34,979 bases of DNA, taken from contig JAHDNZ010000077.1 in assembly GCA_018435125.1 (NCBI GenBank), forward strand, positions 1 to 34,979, given 5' to 3'. This DNA is from Bacillota bacterium (GTDB taxonomy: Bacteria > Bacillota > DTU065). The notes under the pieces are model-generated. The model was given only the letters and a program-made list of their open reading frames with translations. It was not told the origin of the DNA and ran no database searches. Position numbers and translations under genes: made by a program. Of this stretch, positions 15,098 to 24,996 are shown one piece after another (within the stretch, counting starts at the first letter, position 1; each line of letters begins with the position of its first letter).

Positions 15098-15133
15098 CTT
15101 TAAGAGAGAAGGCTTTTGCCTTCTCTCTTAAAG
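15098..15133. terminator. Strong stem-loop after cysE
   Basis: CTTTAAGAGAGAAGGC (15098-15113) pairs perfectly with 15118-15133 around TTTT. There is no good T run after it on the plus strand, so termination is likely but not classic. Confidence 0.6.
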
Positions 15134-15446
15134 TTCACTAAAATTTACTTACCAAATATCATTTAAGTTCAAATGATCTCCGCTATGCGGATAGTCTTAT
15201 CTGTAAAAAAGTAAACAATGTTTTTTTAAACTCACTACTGGTTTTATAAAATTAAAATTATTTTCTTAGGGGAGTTATTATGGATTAAGTATTCTAATTT
15301 CTCTGAAAAATAGAGCTATTAAGCAGGCTTTGGTAAGAGTCCCAAGGTCAAACCTAGGTTGTATAGTCTAAAGTGCAGGGAATAGAATATAAGTGTAGAA
15401 GTCTATCTTTTGGATTTCATTGGTTTTTAGGGGAGGGGATGGGTAC
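15134..15446 (+). other. Gene-free leader of murJ
   Basis: About 310 bases without a supportable gene. It includes a small hairpin (TCCGC-TAT-GCGGA, about 15178-15190) and a weak promoter-like pair, TTGTAT (15359-15364) with TAGAAT (15383-15388; 18-base spacing). The long leader might hold a regulatory RNA, but no known riboswitch core was recognised. Confidence 0.35.
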
Positions 15447-17009
15447 TTGAGCTCTACAAAAAGCAATGTCATTAAAGCTACAGGCATTATAGCGCTGGCT
15501 TCAGCTTTAAGTAAAATTCTGGGTTTTGCCAGGGAGATGTCAATAGCCTATAAATATGGTTCAACCTGGCAAACAGATGCCTTTAGTATAGCTATGTCCA
15601 TACCGGGGCTTTTATTTGCGGCGGTAGCTACAGCTATTCGCACCGTTTTTATTCCCGTATTTACTGATGTAGCAACCCATAAAGGCAAAGATAAAGCTAT
15701 GGAGCTCGCTAACAATGTAATTAATACTGTTCTTTTAATAAGTATATTATTAATTTTTTTGGGAGAGATCTTTACCGAGCCGATTGTCCATCTTTTTGCC
15801 AGAGGCTTTACAGGTGAAACATTTGATCTGGCTGTCAATCTTACTCGTTTTACTCTGCCGGTGATTATTTTTTTTGCACTAGTCGGCATTATCTCAGGTA
15901 TTTTAAATGCTTTACAAAAGTTTACTGCCCCAGCTTTAGTTGGATTTCCATATAACATTATCATTATCGCCGGTGTATTTACCTTAGGAAGCCGCTATGG
16001 TATTTACGGCCTGGCTATTGCTACGGTTTTAGGTATCGCCTCACAATATTTTATTCTCCTTCCCTCTTTGAAAAAAACAGGTTATCGCTATAAGTTCTTT
16101 ATTGATTTGAAAGCTCCCGAACTAATACTTATTTTGGAACTGGTGTTACCAACCTTGGTAGGTACAGCTATGGGTGAGATCAATGTGATGATCGATAGAA
16201 TGTTGGCTTCAAGCCTCCCTGCAGGTTCAATCTCTGCCCTAAATTATGCTAGCCGTCTAAATGGGCTACCCCTTGGCATTGTAGTAGCATCCGTGGTTAC
16301 AGCCATCTATCCAACTATGAGCCAGGCTGCTGCCAGCCATAATAAACAGCAATTTGTCTCCAGCATCGATAACAGCTTAAGAACCATGTCCTTTTTAGTC
16401 ATGCCCATGATGGTAGGTCTAATGGTTTTAACCGTACCTATTACTCAGGTTGTTTACGAAAGAGGTGCCTTTGGGAGTGGGGACACTATCGCTACCTCAA
16501 TAGCACTTTTTTACTACGCTTTAGGTCTTCTTTCGGCTAGCTGGCGAGATGTCTTTAACCGTGGCTTTTGGTCTTTGAAAGATACCCTAACACCGATGTT
16601 TATCTCAGCCGGAGCCGTGGTAGTTAATATCATTGCCAATCTCTCTTTGGTCGGTTCCATGGGTCATGCCGGTTTAGCCCTGGGTACTACAATTGCCGCA
16701 ACCTTTGGTGCTATTTTATCCTTGATTTTTTTAAGAAATAAGACCGGCCCAATTGGCTTAAGAGGGGTGTTTAATTCACTTTTTAAAATTACTGTGGCGA
16801 GTTTAATAATGGCAGTTGTAGCAGCTTTTGGCTGGAAGTGGGTTTTGCCTTTTGCTACCGGAGGGATTTTAAGAGCGGTCCTTCTTTTGGCTGTAATTGC
16901 AGTAGCTGCATTAACCTACTTTGGTGTGGCCTATGTTTTGCGTCTGGAGGAAATGGATGCCGCCAGAGGATTATTGAAAAAACTCATGGGAAAGATTGAC
17001 AAGAGATAG
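15447..17009 (+). CDS. murJ: Lipid II flippase MurJ
   Basis: The 520-residue polytopic membrane protein of the MviN/MurJ family (MOP superfamily) moves lipid II across the membrane for peptidoglycan synthesis. The N-terminal ATGIIALASALSKILGFARE and QTDAFSIAMSIPGLLFAAVA are family hallmarks. The central LNYASRLNGLPLGIV and VYERGAFGSGDT also match. About 14 hydrophobic segments are visible, as expected. I chose TTG 15447 because GGGGAGGGG lies about 9 bases upstream; an upstream extension from 15420 would cover this site. The length equals typical MurJ. It is a single gene, followed by groES. Confidence 0.92.
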   Translation: MSSTKSNVIKATGIIALASALSKILGFAREMSIAYKYGSTWQTDAFSIAMSIPGLLFAAVATAIRTVFIPVFTDVATHKGKDKAMELANNVINTVLLISILLIFLGEIFTEPIVHLFARGFTGETFDLAVNLTRFTLPVIIFFALVGIISGILNALQKFTAPALVGFPYNIIIIAGVFTLGSRYGIYGLAIATVLGIASQYFILLPSLKKTGYRYKFFIDLKAPELILILELVLPTLVGTAMGEINVMIDRMLASSLPAGSISALNYASRLNGLPLGIVVASVVTAIYPTMSQAAASHNKQQFVSSIDNSLRTMSFLVMPMMVGLMVLTVPITQVVYERGAFGSGDTIATSIALFYYALGLLSASWRDVFNRGFWSLKDTLTPMFISAGAVVVNIIANLSLVGSMGHAGLALGTTIAATFGAILSLIFLRNKTGPIGLRGVFNSLFKITVASLIMAVVAAFGWKWVLPFATGGILRAVLLLAVIAVAALTYFGVAYVLRLEEMDAARGLLKKLMGKIDKR

Positions 17010-17076
17010 CGATTATAAGTGGGTTATTTTGGCAATACTACGCTAGAAACGATTTTTTGGTTGATTATAACCAAAT

Positions 17077-17106
17077 TTGACGTTTGATCACAGAGGACAT
17101 TTGAAT
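17077..17106 (+). promoter_or_regulatory. Possible promoter of groES-groEL
   Basis: TTGACG (17077-17082; 5 of 6) and TTGAAT (17101-17106; 4 of 6) are 18 bases apart, just upstream of the CIRCE element. The weak -10 box leaves the exact site unsure. Confidence 0.35.
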
Positions 17107-17126
17107 TAAACTTAATCATGAAATTA

Positions 17127-17153
17127 TTAGCACTCGAAAGAGACGAGTGCTAA
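17127..17153 (+). promoter_or_regulatory. CIRCE operator (HrcA-binding site)
   Basis: TTAGCACTC (17127-17135), a 9-base spacer, and GAGTGCTAA (17145-17153) form a perfect CIRCE inverted repeat, 35 bases before groES. It is the known HrcA repressor target for heat-shock control. hrcA itself is not in the window. Confidence 0.97.
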
Positions 17154-17188
17154 TAAAAAGCAAAAAAACTGGCTAGGAGGGTTGATAT

Positions 17189-17476
17189 ATGAATATAAAG
17201 CCATTGGCAGACAGAGTTGTTGTTAAGCCGTTGCAAGAAGAAGAAGTTGTGGTTGGAGGTATTGTTCTTCCGGATACTGCAAAAGAGAAGCCTCAGACTG
17301 GTGAAGTTGTTGCAGTCGGAAAAGGGCGCATTGCTGAAGACGGTAAGTTAGTTTCCATGGAAGTTAAACTCGGGGATAAAGTCCTCTATGCCAAGTACTC
17401 CGGTACACAGTTTAAGATGGACAATATCGAGTATTTAGTACTCAAAGAGTCAGATATTCTCGCTATAATTGACTAA
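17189..17476 (+). CDS. groES: Co-chaperonin GroES
   Basis: The 95-residue Hsp10 caps the GroEL folding chamber. It reads [17 protein letters not shown], with the mobile loop [20 protein letters not shown] and the C-terminal [13 protein letters not shown]. Length and motifs are normal. The AGGAGGG ribosome binding site precedes the ATG, and CIRCE lies upstream, so HrcA repression and heat induction are expected. groEL follows 36 bases downstream in the same operon. Confidence 0.98.
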   Translation: MNIKPLADRVVVKPLQEEEVVVGGIVLPDTAKEKPQTGEVVAVGKGRIAEDGKLVSMEVKLGDKVLYAKYSGTQFKMDNIEYLVLKESDILAIID

Positions 17477-17500
17477 CAAAATTATAATCTCTATCAATAG

Positions 17501-19132
<1,632 letters not shown>

Positions 19133-19142
19133 GTAAAACATT

Positions 19143-19173
19143 AGCCTGCAGCTTAGGGCTGCAGGCTTTTTTT
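19143..19173 (+). terminator. Terminator of groES-groEL
   Basis: AGCCTGCAGC (19143-19152) pairs with GCTGCAGGCT (19158-19167) and is followed by a T run. Confidence 0.93.
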
Positions 19174-19196
19174 CGTAAATAACCGCAACAATTTAC

Positions 19197-19616
19197 TTAG
19201 AAATCAATGGTAGGAGAAATTATTTCATAAGATGTGGTTATGTCAGCTTTTAAAGAGTGCATGACACCACAGTATTTTTTTGAGGAGAGTTCAATGGCTC
19301 TGGCGACTTTACTCTCATCCAAGTCGCCTTGTAACACATATTTTACTTGGATAGAGGTAAAGAAGCGAGGCTCGGTAGTGTTTCTCTCGCCTTTTATTTC
19401 CATATGGAAACTTTGCACCTGTTGCTGCATTTTTTCTAAGATCATTACAACATCAATACCGGTACAGCCGCCAAGTGCTGAAAGCAGAGCTTCAGTTGGT
19501 CTTGGACCTTTATCTTCTCCTCCAATATCAAGGCTGGCATCCATAATTATTTCATGACCCGAGGGGCAATTACCGGTAAAACTTCTTTTGCCATTCCAGT
19601 TTACCTTTACTTCCAT
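19197..19616 (-). CDS. OsmC family peroxiredoxin-like protein
   Basis: The 139-residue protein belongs to the OsmC/Ohr/YhfA family, thiol proteins that reduce organic hydroperoxides or have related roles. The two characteristic cysteines are C51 in ALGGCTGIDVV and C116 in SKKYCGVMHSL. The pattern ASLDIGGEDKGPRPTEAL is the YhfA-like signature, so it may not be a true Ohr. AAGGAGG precedes its ATG on the minus strand. It is divergent from the MATE gene and shares an intergenic region with it; both promoters seem to overlap there. Confidence 0.87.
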   Translation of the reverse strand: MEVKVNWNGKRSFTGNCPSGHEIIMDASLDIGGEDKGPRPTEALLSALGGCTGIDVVMILEKMQQQVQSFHMEIKGERNTTEPRFFTSIQVKYVLQGDLDESKVARAIELSSKKYCGVMHSLKADITTSYEIISPTIDF

Positions 19617-19659
19617 TTTGAATCCTCCTTGGGATGTTATTAAGAAAGAATTTCTAGCA

Positions 19660-19688
19660 TTGACAGCTTTAATCCTGTCGCCTAGAAT
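19660..19688 (+). promoter_or_regulatory. Sigma-A promoter of the MATE operon
   Basis: TTGACA (19660-19665) and TAGAAT (19683-19688), exactly 17 bases apart, match the consensus in 11 of 12 positions. The predicted transcript start is about 50 bases before the GTG. Confidence 0.75.
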
Positions 19689-19712
19689 AGACCTAAAGTA
19701 TTTTTAAGTAAA
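19684..19712 (-). promoter_or_regulatory. Possible promoter of the OsmC-like gene, overlapping the MATE -10
   Basis: Read on the minus strand, TTTACT (19712-19707) and TATTCT (19689-19684) are 17 bases apart, each 4 of 6. Its -10 is the complement of the MATE promoter -10, so the two polymerase sites would exclude one another. Confidence 0.35.
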
Positions 19713-19748
19713 ATAACTAAAAAAGCGTCTGTTAATAGAGGTGTAAAT

Positions 19749-21140
19749 GTGGATAAAAAACGAGCACGTGATTTTACTGAAGGAAATATTCTTAGCCACC
19801 TAATAGCTTTTTCCTGGCCTATGTTTTTAGGAAACTTTCTTCAGGCTTTGTATAACACAGTGGATACTTTTTGGGTGGGGCGTTTTTTAGGGACAGAAGC
19901 TTTAGCAGCAGTATCGGCTTCTTTTCCGATTATTTTTTTCCTGGTTTCGCTGGTGATTGGTGTTGGTATGGCTACTACCATTTTAGTAAGTCAGTATTAT
20001 GGAGCCAAAGATGATCGTGGTGTTAAACGCACCGTCAATACCTCACTGTTTTTAATGACCATAGCTGCTTTATTAGTTTCCATAATAGGTCTTATCTTCT
20101 ACTCATCAATCTTTAGATTGGTCAATTTGCCTGAATCGTTGATGAAGGATGCCAGCGCTTATCTGACGATATTTTTATCTGGTCTGGTATTTACTTTTTT
20201 GTATAACGGACTTTCAGCTATTATGAGAGGTTTTGGAGATTCCCTTACTCCTCTTTATTTTTTAATTATCTCTACTGTAATCAACATTATCCTTGATCCC
20301 TTGTTTATTCTAGGTTTTGGTCCCATTCCTCCTTTGGGTGTAGCCGGGGTAGCCTGGGCTACAGTTTTAGCTCAGGGGGTATCAGCTATTTTTGGACTCA
20401 TTTATCTTTTTAAAAAAGCTAGACTGGCAACTTGGGATAAAAACCTCCTAAAACCTGATAAGACCATAGTTAAGCAACTTATCACCATTGGAACACCTGC
20501 CGGTTTGCAACAGGCTTTAGTTTCGATAGCCATGTTATTTTTATCTGGTCTGGTGAATAAACATGGCGAAATTATTGTAGCTTCTTATGGTCTTGGGGGA
20601 AGAATAGATCAATTTGTATTTATGCCGGCGATGAGCGTGTCTTTGGCGGTCTCAGCTTTGACCGGTCAAAATCTTGGTGCTAATAAGCCTGAGAGAGTCA
20701 GGGAAGTATGGCGTTATTCTAATTTTTTGACTGCGGTTATTGCCGGAGTACTAACGATAGCGATCTTTTTCTTTCCTGACTTTTGGGCTCGGATCTTTAC
20801 CCCTGATTTGGCGGTCAGAGAGATGACCTGTACGTATCTTAGAATTGTCTCTTTAAGCTATATTGTTTTTTCACTGATGTTTTCAACCGGCGGCATCTCA
20901 CGCGCTGCCGGAGATACCTTGATTACCATGTCTATTACTTTGCTTTCTTTGTGGGCTGTAAGACTCCCTTTAGCCAAGTTCTTTTCTGAAGGCCTAAATT
21001 TGGGCCCCAAAGGTATTTTCTTAGGGATTGCCATTTCTCCGGTAGTAGGTTTTATCCTAAACCTTATTTACTATTATTCAGGCCGTTGGAAAACTCGCAA
21101 CCTAGTTAGCAGGAAGACACTACCTGATGAGGGAAATTAA
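19749..21140 (+). CDS. MATE family efflux transporter
   Basis: The 463-residue membrane protein has the MATE layout of twelve helices in two similar halves. Helix 1 holds SWPMFLGNFLQALYNTVDTF and the family patterns VGRFLGTEALAAVSASFP and GLSAIMRGFGDSLTPL are clear. MATE proteins export organic cations, drugs or other compounds using sodium or proton gradients; the substrate is not predictable. GTG 19749 follows AGAGGTG. It begins an operon with an ABC ATPase (19-base gap) and a corrinoid adenosyltransferase, driven by a near-consensus promoter. Confidence 0.9.
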   Translation: MDKKRARDFTEGNILSHLIAFSWPMFLGNFLQALYNTVDTFWVGRFLGTEALAAVSASFPIIFFLVSLVIGVGMATTILVSQYYGAKDDRGVKRTVNTSLFLMTIAALLVSIIGLIFYSSIFRLVNLPESLMKDASAYLTIFLSGLVFTFLYNGLSAIMRGFGDSLTPLYFLIISTVINIILDPLFILGFGPIPPLGVAGVAWATVLAQGVSAIFGLIYLFKKARLATWDKNLLKPDKTIVKQLITIGTPAGLQQALVSIAMLFLSGLVNKHGEIIVASYGLGGRIDQFVFMPAMSVSLAVSALTGQNLGANKPERVREVWRYSNFLTAVIAGVLTIAIFFFPDFWARIFTPDLAVREMTCTYLRIVSLSYIVFSLMFSTGGISRAAGDTLITMSITLLSLWAVRLPLAKFFSEGLNLGPKGIFLGIAISPVVGFILNLIYYYSGRWKTRNLVSRKTLPDEGN

Positions 21141-21158
21141 TTCCTGGAGGCGAGAGCA

Positions 21159-21935
21159 TTGAGTGTCCTAGAAGTAAAAGATCTAACGGTGAGTTATGGC
21201 CAAAAAGAGATTATAAAAAAGCTTAGCTTTACAGTTGAATCTGGAGAAACCTTAGCTGTACTAGGCCCAAACGGGGTTGGCAAAACCACTTTAGTACGGG
21301 CCTTGACAGGTATTTTACCCTTCCAGGGAGAGGTTAGTTACTTCGGTCGGGATCTAAAAAAATATACCCGCAAGGAGCTTGCCCGAAAAGTTGCTGTAGT
21401 TAATCAACGCCAGGAGATGACAGTGGGGTTTAAGGTTAGAGAAGCTGTAGCCTTAGGCAGACTTCCTCATATCAGAGGTCGGGAAAGCCAAAGAGATTAT
21501 GAAGTGGTGGAAGAGGTATTAAAACTCACCCATCTGGAAGAATTGGCCTTAAAGACTCTCGATACTATCTCCGGAGGAGAGTTAGCTAGGGTGGCCTTAG
21601 CCAGAGCCCTGGCTCAAGAGCCAGAGTTGCTTATTTTAGACGAACCTACAGCTCATCTTGATATGGGACATATTGCTTCACTCACACAGCTCTTTTTAAA
21701 AATAAAGCAAAAAAAGAAGCTCTCTTGTTTGTTAATAATTCATGATATCTCTCTGGCAGCTCTTTTAAGCGATCACCTAATGCTTTTTGGTGAGGATGAT
21801 AAGATCTTCATCGGGCAGGCTAAAGAGGTACTCACAGAAGAAATACTAGAAGATATTTACGGAGTAGAAAATCTGGTTACTGTTAATCCTTTAGATGGTC
21901 AGAAAACTGTCTTTTGGAACTTGGGTGGGAGATAA
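21159..21935 (+). CDS. ABC transporter ATP-binding protein, iron-siderophore/cobalamin (FecE/BtuD) type
   Basis: The 258-residue ATPase has Walker A GPNGVGKTT (36-44), Q-loop VNQRQE (81-86), the ABC signature ISGGE (137-141) and Walker B LLILDEPTAHLD (157-168). The EPTAHLD variant is typical of importers for iron chelates and cobalamin. No permease or binding protein gene is adjacent, so this is an orphan ATPase in this window. The corrinoid adenosyltransferase gene that starts one base after its stop supports a cobalamin link. TTG 21159 follows CTGGAGG. Confidence 0.83.
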   Translation: MSVLEVKDLTVSYGQKEIIKKLSFTVESGETLAVLGPNGVGKTTLVRALTGILPFQGEVSYFGRDLKKYTRKELARKVAVVNQRQEMTVGFKVREAVALGRLPHIRGRESQRDYEVVEEVLKLTHLEELALKTLDTISGGELARVALARALAQEPELLILDEPTAHLDMGHIASLTQLFLKIKQKKKLSCLLIIHDISLAALLSDHLMLFGEDDKIFIGQAKEVLTEEILEDIYGVENLVTVNPLDGQKTVFWNLGGR

Positions 21936-22442
21936 ATGCCAAAAGGTTTAATACAGGTATATACAGGAGACGGGAAGGGTAAGACTACAGCTGCCATAGG
22001 CCTTATGGTAAGAGCTCAGGGTAGTGGCTTAAAAGTTGGTCTCATCCAATTTTTAAAAGGCTTAGCCAGTGGGGAGTTAAACTCTCTAAAAGCATTAGGA
22101 ATACCGTTTTGGCAATTTGGCAGTGGTGAGTTTATAAAAAATGAACCTTCTTTGGAAGACAAAAAATTAGCACAGATGGGGCTAGAAAAGGTAGAAGCTA
22201 TCTGGAAAGACTTCGATCTTTTAGTCCTTGATGAGATTAGCTATCTTATCACCTTTAATCTTGTTGGCGAAAAATATATCTTGGATCTTTTAAGGCGCAA
22301 ACCAGACCACCTCGAACTAATACTTACTGGGAGAGATATGCCCCCAAGCCTTATCAAGGAGGCCAATTTGGTAACGGAGCTAAAAAAGATTAAACATCCC
22401 TTTGATGTGGGTATTACAGCCAGAAAAGGTATTGAGTATTAG
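21936..22442 (+). CDS. cobO: Corrinoid adenosyltransferase (cob(I)yrinic acid a,c-diamide adenosyltransferase, BtuR/CobO)
   Basis: The 168-residue enzyme transfers the adenosyl group of ATP to cob(I)alamin or its precursors. The P-loop YTGDGKGKTTAA (9-20) and DLLVLDEIS (around 98) are the BtuR/CobO family marks, and LTGRDMPPSLIKEANLVTEL near the C-terminus fits as well. The ATG starts immediately after the ABC ATPase stop. It acts in cobalamin synthesis or salvage; no other cobalamin gene is in the window. Confidence 0.9.
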   Translation: MPKGLIQVYTGDGKGKTTAAIGLMVRAQGSGLKVGLIQFLKGLASGELNSLKALGIPFWQFGSGEFIKNEPSLEDKKLAQMGLEKVEAIWKDFDLLVLDEISYLITFNLVGEKYILDLLRRKPDHLELILTGRDMPPSLIKEANLVTELKKIKHPFDVGITARKGIEY

Positions 22443-22477
22443 GTTTTAATTTAACCAATTAATGGAGGGCTATACCA

Positions 22478-23854
22478 ATGGAAATTCGTTTTGGAACAGA
22501 CGGCTGGAGAGCGATTCTGTGTGAAGATTTTACTTTGCCTAATGCACGCAAAGTAGCCAAGGGTATTGCTCGTTATGTCTTGGGCAAGAATAAGGAGCCT
22601 TTAATTTTAGTAGCCTACGATGGCCGTTTTATGAATGAGCGTTTTGCCAAGGAAGCAGCTTTAGTAATGCAAAATGAAGGGGCCAGGGTGTTTATGACCG
22701 AAAAAGATACCCCCACCCCCGTGATTGCCTTTGCTGTAGCCAAATACAAAGCTGACGGAGCCGTGATGTTTACTGCTTCCCACAATCCACCCGAGTATAA
22801 CGGCATTAAGTTTATTCCCGATTATGCCGGGCCTGCCGAGCCGGAAATAACAGCGGCTATTGAAAAGGAGATTGCCAAGATTGGCAGTGTATTACCTGCT
22901 CAAGGTGAAGTGGAATATTTTAATCCCGATAAAGAATATGAAAAGCATCTTCATTCTCTGGTAAATCTTGATCTTATCAGTTCTTTAAAGATAGCCTATG
23001 ATGCCATGCATGGTGCCGGCCGTTTGTATGTAGGCCGTATTCTTAAGGAAAATGGTGTTTTTGTGGAAGAGTTCAATACCGGTCGCGATCCTTTATTTGG
23101 AGGCAGACCGCCAGAGCCAATCTCAAAGCATATGCAAGAGCTTGTAGACTTGGTAAAAGAAGGTAAGGTTGATCTGGGGCTTGCTACAGACGGCGATGCC
23201 GATCGCTTCGGAGTAATCGACTTTAAGGGCAGATATATCAGTGCTAACGAAGTTTTGGTTCTAATCTACAATTACCTTTTGGAAACAAAAGGACCAAAAC
23301 CAGTAGCCAGAACAGTGGCTACCACGCATCTTCTTGATGCTATAGCTAAAGCCCATGGGGTTAACTGCATTGAAACCCCGGTAGGATTTAAACATATAGG
23401 TCAAATCATGAGAACGACCGATGTGGTTTTAGGTGGAGAAGAATCAGGTGGTCTTAGTATTGCCGGGCATATTCCCGAAAAAGATGGTATTCTTGCCGAT
23501 CTGCTTATAGCTGAGCTAAGAGCTTACTACAACAAACCATTGGCAGAGATTTTGGAAGGTATTTTTGCCAAATACGGCCGCTATGTAAATAAGCGTTTGG
23601 ATCTAAGATTAACTAACACTAAAAAGCAAGAAGTTATGCAGTTTCTCCGAGATAAGCAACATCAACAGCTAGGTCCCTGGAAGGTAAAATTGATTAATAA
23701 AACAGATGGTGTCAAGATTGTCCTAAGGCCGGATCTCTGGCTTTTAGCTAGAGCTTCAGGTACAGAGCCGGTAGTAAGAATCTATCTGGAAGCTGCTTCG
23801 GAAAATGAGCTTAAACAGTTAGAAAAAGAAACTTTAGCCTATCTTAATTTGTAA
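22478..23854 (+). CDS. Phosphoglucomutase/phosphomannomutase family protein
   Basis: The 458-residue alpha-D-phosphohexomutase has the phosphoserine loop FTASHNPPEYNG with S101, the metal loop TDGDADRFG (D238, D240, D242), the sugar loop GEESGG (320-325) and the phosphate loop RASGTEP near residue 427. It interconverts hexose 1- and 6-phosphates through a bisphosphate. The exact sugar (glucose, mannose or glucosamine) cannot be read from these motifs; the TASHNP loop and length favour PGM/PMM over GlmM. It is 35 bases after cobO and ends the operon at a bidirectional terminator. It may feed envelope polysaccharide synthesis. Confidence 0.88.
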   Translation: MEIRFGTDGWRAILCEDFTLPNARKVAKGIARYVLGKNKEPLILVAYDGRFMNERFAKEAALVMQNEGARVFMTEKDTPTPVIAFAVAKYKADGAVMFTASHNPPEYNGIKFIPDYAGPAEPEITAAIEKEIAKIGSVLPAQGEVEYFNPDKEYEKHLHSLVNLDLISSLKIAYDAMHGAGRLYVGRILKENGVFVEEFNTGRDPLFGGRPPEPISKHMQELVDLVKEGKVDLGLATDGDADRFGVIDFKGRYISANEVLVLIYNYLLETKGPKPVARTVATTHLLDAIAKAHGVNCIETPVGFKHIGQIMRTTDVVLGGEESGGLSIAGHIPEKDGILADLLIAELRAYYNKPLAEILEGIFAKYGRYVNKRLDLRLTNTKKQEVMQFLRDKQHQQLGPWKVKLINKTDGVKIVLRPDLWLLARASGTEPVVRIYLEAASENELKQLEKETLAYLNL

Positions 23855-23864
23855 AAAAAATTAT

Positions 23865-23899
23865 AAACAAGGAGTAGCTATTTAGCTACTCCTTGTTTT
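23865..23899. terminator. Bidirectional terminator between the hexomutase and ferredoxin genes
   Basis: AAACAAGGAGTAGCTA (23865-23880) pairs with 23883-23898; T-rich tails exist on both strands. Confidence 0.88.
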
Positions 23900-23920
23900 A
23901 ACTTTTACTATATTGGGAAG

Positions 23921-24091
23921 TTATTCCAAAGTGATGCAACTTACAGGGCAAGCATCAGCGCAAGCACCACAGTCGATGCACAGATCAGGATCTACCTCTG
24001 CAACATCATCAACTGTAATAGCCTCTACCGGGCAAACATCGGCGCAGGTACCGCAACCGGTGCACTCTTCTTGGTTTACAAAAGCTGGCAT
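23921..24091 (-). CDS. 2[4Fe-4S] ferredoxin (clostridial type)
   Basis: The 56-residue electron carrier has two CxxCxxCxxxCP clusters: C10, C13, C16, C20 and C38, C41, C44, C48, plus an extra C52. The acidic composition and size match clostridial low-potential ferredoxins that serve hydrogenases, pyruvate:ferredoxin oxidoreductase and NfnAB-type bifurcation. ATG 24091 has GGAGGTG at the ideal distance; an upstream extension starting at 24127 would cover the ribosome binding site and is rejected. It is a single gene, divergent from yycJ. Confidence 0.96.
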   Translation of the reverse strand: MPAFVNQEECTGCGTCADVCPVEAITVDDVAEVDPDLCIDCGACADACPVSCITLE

Positions 24092-24207
24092 AATTACACC
24101 TCCTGAAAATAACAGCTTCAGTATCATTCGCTAATTTTTTATGATTTCCTTCGTCTTTGTGGTAAAATCTACATTAGGATAAGCAAGGTAGTAGGAGGCG
24201 GACTAAA

Positions 24208-24984
24208 ATCGAGATATGTATATTAGCTAGCGGCAGCAAAGGAAACGCTCTTTTTTTAAGAGCGGGAGGCCGTAGTTTATTAATAGATGCAGGTTTATCT
24301 ATGCGAGAACTAACTAAGCGTAGCCAAGCTATGGGGATTGATCTATTTGAAGTTACGGATTGTATTATAACCCATGAACACATAGATCATATAAAGGGTA
24401 TTAAAACATTGGTAAAACATAGCGATCTTAAAGTCTGGGCAGCTGAAAAAACCTTTGAGGCCATGGAAGAGGTAGAACAAAAAAACGTCCTAATCCCCCA
24501 TCAGCCGGTTGTTTTTGGAGAAACAAAAATAACCCCAATACCCATTTCGCATGATGCCAAAAGCCCCCTGGGTTTTTTAGTAGAAGATGAAAATAAAAAA
24601 GCATTAGTACTAACCGACACGGGTAAACGTCCGGAGTCTGTTGATAAATATCTCGTAGATTTGGATCTGGTTATCTTAGAAGCCAATCATAATCTAAAGA
24701 TGTTACAGACAGGCCCTTACCCCTTCTTACTTAAGAAAAGAATTATGTCGAATTATGGCCATTTATCTAATCAGGACTCAGGTGCAATTCTTGCCGATAT
24801 AGTCCAAAAATCAATAAAGCCACCGCTTTGTTTTTTAGCTCATCTTAGCGAAGAAAACAATAGACCACAGATAGCTCTTTTGGATGTGGGCCAGGCCCTA
24901 AAAGAAAAAGGGGTTCTTCCCGGACGAGATATCTCTTTGCAAGTGGCAAGTCAGTATAAACCCTCTAAGCTTATCTCAATTTGA
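24208..24984 (+). CDS. yycJ: MBL-fold metallo-hydrolase YycJ/WalJ, apparent ATC start
   Basis: YycJ is a metallo-beta-lactamase-fold nuclease-like protein linked to cell wall and division control in Bacillus. The metal motif THEHIDH (55-61) and the N-terminal EICILASGSKGN and LLIDAGLS are diagnostic. There is no in-frame ATG, GTG or TTG between a TAG at 24175 and the ATG at 24301; starting there would lose the first 31 conserved residues. AGGAGG (24193-24198) sits 9 bases before an ATC at 24208, exactly where homologues have their methionine. So translation probably starts at ATC, or an ATG carries a sequence error. At 258 residues it matches the usual size. rlmH follows 12 bases later, an arrangement common in Bacillota. 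Confidence 0.85.
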   Translation: MEICILASGSKGNALFLRAGGRSLLIDAGLSMRELTKRSQAMGIDLFEVTDCIITHEHIDHIKGIKTLVKHSDLKVWAAEKTFEAMEEVEQKNVLIPHQPVVFGETKITPIPISHDAKSPLGFLVEDENKKALVLTDTGKRPESVDKYLVDLDLVILEANHNLKMLQTGPYPFLLKKRIMSNYGHLSNQDSGAILADIVQKSIKPPLCFLAHLSEENNRPQIALLDVGQALKEKGVLPGRDISLQVASQYKPSKLISI

Positions 24985-24996
24985 GGAGGAAAGATC

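Noticed and set aside
15134-15446. Possible riboswitch in the murJ leader
   Set aside because: I could not match it to a T-box, SAM, c-di-GMP, preQ1 or B12 core; only a small hairpin is visible. An Rfam scan would decide.
22478-23854. Phosphoglucosamine mutase GlmM as the name of the hexomutase
   Set aside because: The phosphoserine loop and overall motifs fit the PGM/PMM group better; GlmM could not be supported from the sequence.
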